A DNA stretch of 64,000 nt from the NCBI RefSeq assembly GCF_029894335.1, contig NZ_JARXZC010000004.1, positions 124,001 through 188,000 on the forward strand, read 5' to 3'. Below, one piece after another: positions 60,706 to 64,000 of the stretch; positions within the stretch are counted from its first letter, which is position 1, and each line of letters begins with the position of its first letter. The position numbers and the translations under genes were made by a program. The DNA is from Kitasatospora sp. MAP5-34. GTDB lineage: Bacteria; Actinomycetota; Actinomycetes; Streptomycetales; Streptomycetaceae. The notes under the pieces are model-generated. The model ran no database searches, was not told where the DNA came from, and was given only the letters and a program-made list of their open reading frames with translations.

Positions 60706-61101
60706 TCAGGCCTTCTTGGTCTCCCAGAAGATCGAGTCGATCTCGGCGATCAGGTCGAGCAGCGCCTGGCCGGTGGCCGGGTCGTTCGACGCCTTGGCGG
60801 CCGAGGCGGCCTTGCCGGCGTTGTTGAACAGGCCGTGCAGCTGCGGGTACTTCTCGAAGTGCGGGGCCTTGAAGTAGTCCGTGTGCAGCACGGAGAGGTG
60901 GTGCTTGACCAGCTCGGCGCGCTCCTCCTTGATGACGATGGCGCGGGTACGGAACGCCGCGTCCTCGTTGGCCTGGTACTTCTCCTGAGTGGCCTTCACC
61001 GACTCGGCCTCGATGCGAGCCTGAGCGGGGTCGTAGACGCCGCAGGGCAGGTCACAGTGGGCGTGCGCGGTGGCTCGCGGTGCAAACAGACGAGAGAACA
61101 T
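60706..61101 (-). CDS. sodN: nickel superoxide dismutase
   Basis: 131 residues. The nickel hook HCDLPCGVYDP follows a 14-residue leader that must be removed so that His15 becomes the N-terminal ligand with the two cysteines. The rest is the four-helix bundle ending IAEIDSIFWETKK. It removes superoxide in the cytoplasm. Strong AAGGAAGGA precedes ATG 61101. The matching leader peptidase gene sodX is divergent. Confidence 0.96.
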   Translation of the reverse strand: MFSRLFAPRATAHAHCDLPCGVYDPAQARIEAESVKATQEKYQANEDAAFRTRAIVIKEERAELVKHHLSVLHTDYFKAPHFEKYPQLHGLFNNAGKAASAAKASNDPATGQALLDLIAEIDSIFWETKKA

Positions 61102-61290
61102 TGGGAGTCCTTCCTTAGATCGTCTTCCCGGGCCTGAGATTACCCGTACGACCGCCGCGTTTCGCTGCGGGGCGGGGGGACTAGGGCAAAAGACGGACCC
61201 CGAACCGGCGCATAACGGACGGGGGTGCCCGTCCGGGCCACACTGGGTCCGGTCATGCTGGGGACCGGACTTGAGAGAAGGGCCGCAGGG

Positions 61291-61740
61291 ATGAGCGCGG
61301 AGCGCGAGGGTGGCGGTGGGCACGGCGGGGCGCTGCCGTTCGGGGTGGTCGACGTGGCGGGGCCGTCGATGGTTCCGACCCTGTACGAGGGGGATCTGGT
61401 GCTGGTGCGGTACGGCTGCCGGATCAGGCCCGGGGCTGTGGTGCTGTTCCGGCATCCGCTGCGGCAGGACCTGCTGGTGGTCAAGCGGGCCGAGGGGCGG
61501 CGGGGACGGGGGTGGTGGTTGCTGTCGGACAATCACTTTGTCGACAGTGACAGTCGGGAGTACGGCGCGGTGCCCGACGACCTCGTGCTCGGCCGGGTGC
61601 TGCTGCGGCTGCGCCCCCGACCGGTCTGGCTGGCCCCGGCGCCCTGGCTGGAGCGCGCGCTGACGACCGGCCCGCTCTCCCGGCTGCCCCGGCTCGCAGC
61701 CCGGCTCGGGGTGCGGCGGCGGCTCAGCCCCGAGCTGTGA
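61291..61740 (+). CDS. sodX: SodX, S26-type protease that matures nickel SOD
   Basis: 149 residues. The signal-peptidase serine is in GPSMVPTLYEGDLVLV (about 24-39) and the lysine in DLLVVKRAEG near 65, a Ser-Lys dyad; the SDNHFVDSDSREYG box is also present. No membrane helix, unlike LepB. It removes the SodN leader. Its last 17 bases overlap the 3' end of the convergent CGNR gene. Confidence 0.93.
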   Translation: MSAEREGGGGHGGALPFGVVDVAGPSMVPTLYEGDLVLVRYGCRIRPGAVVLFRHPLRQDLLVVKRAEGRRGRGWWLLSDNHFVDSDSREYGAVPDDLVLGRVLLRLRPRPVWLAPAPWLERALTTGPLSRLPRLAARLGVRRRLSPEL

Positions 61741-62341
61741 GGGCGACGGCGGCCGTGCCGGCCTGCTGCGCGCGCTCGGTCGCCTCCAGCCGTTTGCGGG
61801 CCCGGTACGCGGCGACGTTCGCCCGGGTCGCGCAGCGGTCGGAGCAGTAGCGCCGGGAGCGGTTGGTGGAGGTGTCCAGGTAGGCGTTCCGGCACGGCGT
61901 GGCCTGGCAGATGCCGAGCCGGTCGGCCCCCAGCTCGGTGAGGTGTATGGCCAGGCCCATACAGGCGACGGCGGCGAAGTTGGCGGCCGCCGTGGGCGCG
62001 TTGTCGGCCAGGTGCAGGTGCCAGCGCGGGCGCCCCGCCTCGTCCAGGTAGTCGTGCCCGGACACCAGCGGGCTGACGGGGTACTCCACCATCAGGCTGT
62101 TGAGCAGATCCACCCCGCGCACCTCGTCCCCCTCGGCGGCGGCCTCGAAAACCCCGCGCAGCCGCACCCGCACCGCCCGCAGCCGGGGCAGGTCGGACTC
62201 GTCGGCCAGCGCGGCGGCCCGCGAGGGCGCACCGAACAGGGCGCGTACGGCGTCCACCGAGACCAGCGCGTCGGTGCCACGCTCGGGCTCCTCGCTGTTC
62301 ACCAGCCGGACGGCGAAGTCGGCGTACGAAGCGAGCTCCAC
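61724..62341 (-). CDS. CGNR zinc-finger protein (ABATE domain)
   Basis: 205 residues from GTG 62341, with AAGGA 6 nt upstream. The C-terminal zinc finger has CxxxxC in CQATPCRNAYLD and the second pair in RYCSDRCATRANVAAYRARK; the usual CGN is here CRN. The N-terminal 140 residues form the ABATE domain. Members are thought to be transcriptional regulators with a ligand-binding front part. Confidence 0.85.
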   Translation of the reverse strand: MELASYADFAVRLVNSEEPERGTDALVSVDAVRALFGAPSRAAALADESDLPRLRAVRVRLRGVFEAAAEGDEVRGVDLLNSLMVEYPVSPLVSGHDYLDEAGRPRWHLHLADNAPTAAANFAAVACMGLAIHLTELGADRLGICQATPCRNAYLDTSTNRSRRYCSDRCATRANVAAYRARKRLEATERAQQAGTAAVALTARG

Positions 62342-62702
62342 GGGTGGTCCTTCCAAGAGCTGTAACGGGTGAGCTGCTCCTAGGGTATTACACGGGTGGC
62401 ATGGACGGCGCTGGGTTGCTTACGGCTTCTTCTGCCGCACGGCGTCGACGTTTTCAGCCGCGTTCACGGCAGTGATTTGAACTACTCCTTCACCGATTAT
62501 TCCATTTTGGGCTAATTCTAAAAGTCCACCCTTGCCCGGATCGCCCCGATTCTGGATTGGCTTGATATTCCATCGCCAAGGAGTTGACCGCTGTTGTCGG
62601 CCTATAGATAATTAGTATGCAGAAGCTCGCATTTCTGAAATTTGTCGCTGGCGTCATCGCTGCACAATTTCAGTGCATTGCTCTCTATTTGGAGGATGGC
62701 TC
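62342..62702. other. AT-rich intergenic region
   Basis: 361 bp; from about 62437 onward the composition falls to roughly 50 percent GC, far below the surroundings. No gene is seen. It contains a near-consensus promoter (62584-62612) for the secreted protein. Origin by transfer is likely. Confidence 0.55.
62584..62612 (+). promoter_or_regulatory. near-consensus housekeeping promoter
   Basis: -35 TTGACC (62584-62589), exactly 17 bp, -10 GATAAT (62607-62612). The predicted start near 62619 leaves an 84 nt leader before GTG 62703. Confidence 0.7.
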
Positions 62703-63041
62703 GTGAAGCTCAGGTCAGCTGTAACCGCCGGGTTGGTGGCCGTTGGTGCGGCCGTTACTATTCCAGTGTCGGCAGGAGTTGCTTCGGCGGATCCGTCATG
62801 CATCATTCAGCATTCGGAGTCGATGAGCAGTGGATACTTTTTCATCACTGTCACCAGCAATCCCTGCAGTCAGCCCATCAGGGCAATTGTGCAGTGTCAT
62901 GACTGGTGGGGCGGGTGGATCAACCGGGGGGAGAACGTCATCGTGGGTACGTCTCAGTCCGATGGTTGCGGCAGCTCCGTCATGACGGATCAAGGCTACG
63001 ACAGGTTTGTAAACGGCTCCTGGTTGGCATACTGGGATTGA
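62703..63041 (+). CDS. small secreted protein, unknown function
   Basis: 112 residues from GTG 62703, with GGAGGAT a few bases upstream. A Sec signal peptide (KLRSAVTAGLVAVGAAVTIP and on to ASA) should be cut before ADPS near residue 30, leaving about 82 residues with four cysteines (probably two disulfides) and a tryptophan-rich middle (CHDWWGGWINRG). Base composition is clearly lower in GC than elsewhere in the window. I recognise no family; small secreted beta-rich actinobacterial proteins look similar. Confidence 0.7.
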   Translation: MKLRSAVTAGLVAVGAAVTIPVSAGVASADPSCIIQHSESMSSGYFFITVTSNPCSQPIRAIVQCHDWWGGWINRGENVIVGTSQSDGCGSSVMTDQGYDRFVNGSWLAYWD

Positions 63042-63128
63042 TGTCGGACCTCCTGGAGCATCCTCCGGATGATTGCGGAGTTCGAGGTGAAGCCCGGAGT
63101 TCCGGCGATGCAACTGCCAGCTGATATA

Positions 63129-63170
63129 TAGATGCCGCTGACCCCGATTCGGCGGGGTCAGCGGCATCTA
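63129..63170. terminator. terminator after the secreted-protein gene
   Basis: TAGATGCCGCTGACCCCG (63129-63146) pairs with CGGGGTCAGCGGCATCTA (63153-63170), 18 perfect pairs, followed by TTCTCTGT; it also faces the ABC ATPase gene from the other side. Confidence 0.85.
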
Positions 63171-63243
63171 TTCTCTGTGGTCATTTCAGAAAGCGCGTGC
63201 TGCTCGCTGTCATTTCGACAGCGGATTGACCATCGGATTCGAC

Positions 63244-64000
63244 TTACAACACCTTGGAGAGGAAGGCCCTGGTCCGCTCGTGCTGTGGGTTGCCGAGTAC
63301 CTCGCGCGGGCTGCCGGATTCGACCACGACGCCGCCGTCCATGAAGACCAGGGCGTCGCCGACCTCGCGGGCGAAGCCCATCTCGTGGGTGACGACGATC
63401 ATGGTCATGCCCTCGTGGGCCAGGCCGCGCATGACGTCCAGTACCTCGCCGACCAGCTCGGGGTCGAGCGCCGAGGTGGGCTCGTCGAAGAGCATCAGCT
63501 TCGGCTGCATGGCCAGGGCGCGGGCGATCGCCACGCGCTGCTGCTGGCCGCCGGAGAGCTGTGAGGGGTAGCTGCCGGCCTTCTCGGCCAGCCCGACCCG
63601 CTCCAGCAGGGCCATGCCCCGCTCCCTGGCGGCGGACTTGCTCTCGCCCTTCACCTGCACCGGCGCCTCGATGATGTTCTCAAGGGCGGTCATGTGCGGG
63701 AACAGGTTGAAGTGCTGGAAGACCATGCCGATGTCGCGCCGCTTGAGCGCCACCTCGCGGTCCTTCAGCTCGTAGAGCCGGTCGCCCTTCTGCCGGTAGC
63801 CGACCAGGTCGCCGTCGACCGACAGCCGGCCGGCGTTGATCTTCTCCAGGTGGTTGATGCACCGGAGGAAGGTGGACTTGCCGGAGCCGGACGGGCCGAC
63901 CAGGACGAACACCTCGCCCTGATTGACCTCCAGGGTGATGCCCTTGAGCACCTCGACCGCGCCGAACGACTTGTGCACGGCCTCGGCCTTGACCATCGGA
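63244..64000 (-). CDS. polar amino-acid ABC transporter ATP-binding protein, start beyond window
   Basis: 250 residues are visible from an internal ATG at 63996; the preceding codon is open, and homologues begin a few residues earlier, so the true start is probably outside. Walker [10 protein letters not shown] (about 34-42), Q-loop [11 protein letters not shown], signature [15 protein letters not shown] and Walker [14 protein letters not shown] are intact. It belongs to the GlnQ/GluA class that powers import of glutamate or glutamine-like amino acids. Permease and binding-protein genes are expected beyond the right edge. Confidence 0.92.
   Translation of the reverse strand, partial: PMVKAEAVHKSFGAVEVLKGITLEVNQGEVFVLVGPSGSGKSTFLRCINHLEKINAGRLSVDGDLVGYRQKGDRLYELKDREVALKRRDIGMVFQHFNLFPHMTALENIIEAPVQVKGESKSAARERGMALLERVGLAEKAGSYPSQLSGGQQQRVAIARALAMQPKLMLFDEPTSALDPELVGEVLDVMRGLAHEGMTMIVVTHEMGFAREVGDALVFMDGGVVVESGSPREVLGNPQHERTRAFLSKVL

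Noticed and set aside
1..64000. CRISPR arrays, IS elements, prophage or integrase genes
   Set aside because: No spacer-separated repeats, transposase or integrase motifs were seen in any frame; all tandem repeats found are short and contiguous.

Overview
This 64 kb window is GC-rich actinobacterial chromosome, almost certainly from the family Streptomycetaceae (Streptomyces or Kitasatospora). Evidence: WhiB-family genes (wblC, wblE), a SigR/RsrA redox pair, a DasR/DasABCD N-acetylglucosamine regulon, nickel superoxide dismutase with its SodX protease, class Ia nrdAB behind a cobalamin riboswitch, and very high third-position GC. From memory, the gene order follows the conserved core around SCO5188-SCO5255 of S. 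coelicolor. No prophage, IS element, CRISPR array or biosynthetic cluster is visible.

Layout. 1-13 kb: 3' end of uvrD2, then wblC behind a long attenuated leader, an ABC1 kinase, a ThiF-like protein, a SprT/M48-like peptidase, a NUDIX hydrolase, a zinc-protease-like protein, an SDR protein, moaE and a PDZ/Lon-type protease. 13-21 kb: UPF0182 membrane protein, initiator tRNA-fMet, a Sel1-repeat protein and divergent catR/katA. 21-27 kb: minus-strand run M50 peptidase, aroA, rsgA, Gdx/SugE-type SMR and hisN, followed by a plus-strand SRAP (HMCES/YedK) gene and an alpha/beta hydrolase. 27-33 kb: sigR-rsrA with two HD(-GYP) proteins, a TPR protein and peptide deformylase. 33.9-35 kb: a mosaic of truncated genes. 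35-42 kb: ECF sigma factor with partner, nrdAB with NrdR boxes and B12 riboswitch, GNAT, GlxA-type regulator. 42-53 kb: monocarboxylate-type symporter with DUF3311 partner, dasR-dasD-dasC-dasB-dasA, and a divergent SIS-domain sugar-phosphate gene. 53-64 kb: PdtaS-like sensor kinase, wblE, lipid kinase, SigH-type sigma with anti-sigma, sodN/sodX, a CGNR zinc-finger protein, an AT-rich patch with a small secreted protein, and an amino-acid ABC ATPase running off the end.

Themes. The window is rich in stress regulators: WblC (ribosome-targeting antibiotics), SigR-RsrA (thiol oxidation), CatR-KatA (peroxide), SodN (superoxide), SigH (osmotic/general stress) and WblE. Control sites are unusually legible. 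They include a wblC terminator/antiterminator pair placed at the end of a 171-codon leader ORF, paired NrdR boxes in front of a cobalamin riboswitch, DasR-like sites at dasA and again in front of the PdtaS-like kinase, two sigR starts 55 codons apart behind a sigma-R promoter, and at least eight genes whose -10 box lies 6-7 nt before the start codon (leaderless pattern). I did not find an obviously new multi-gene system; the best leads are the wblC leader and the DasR-site region at 53.25-53.61 kb.
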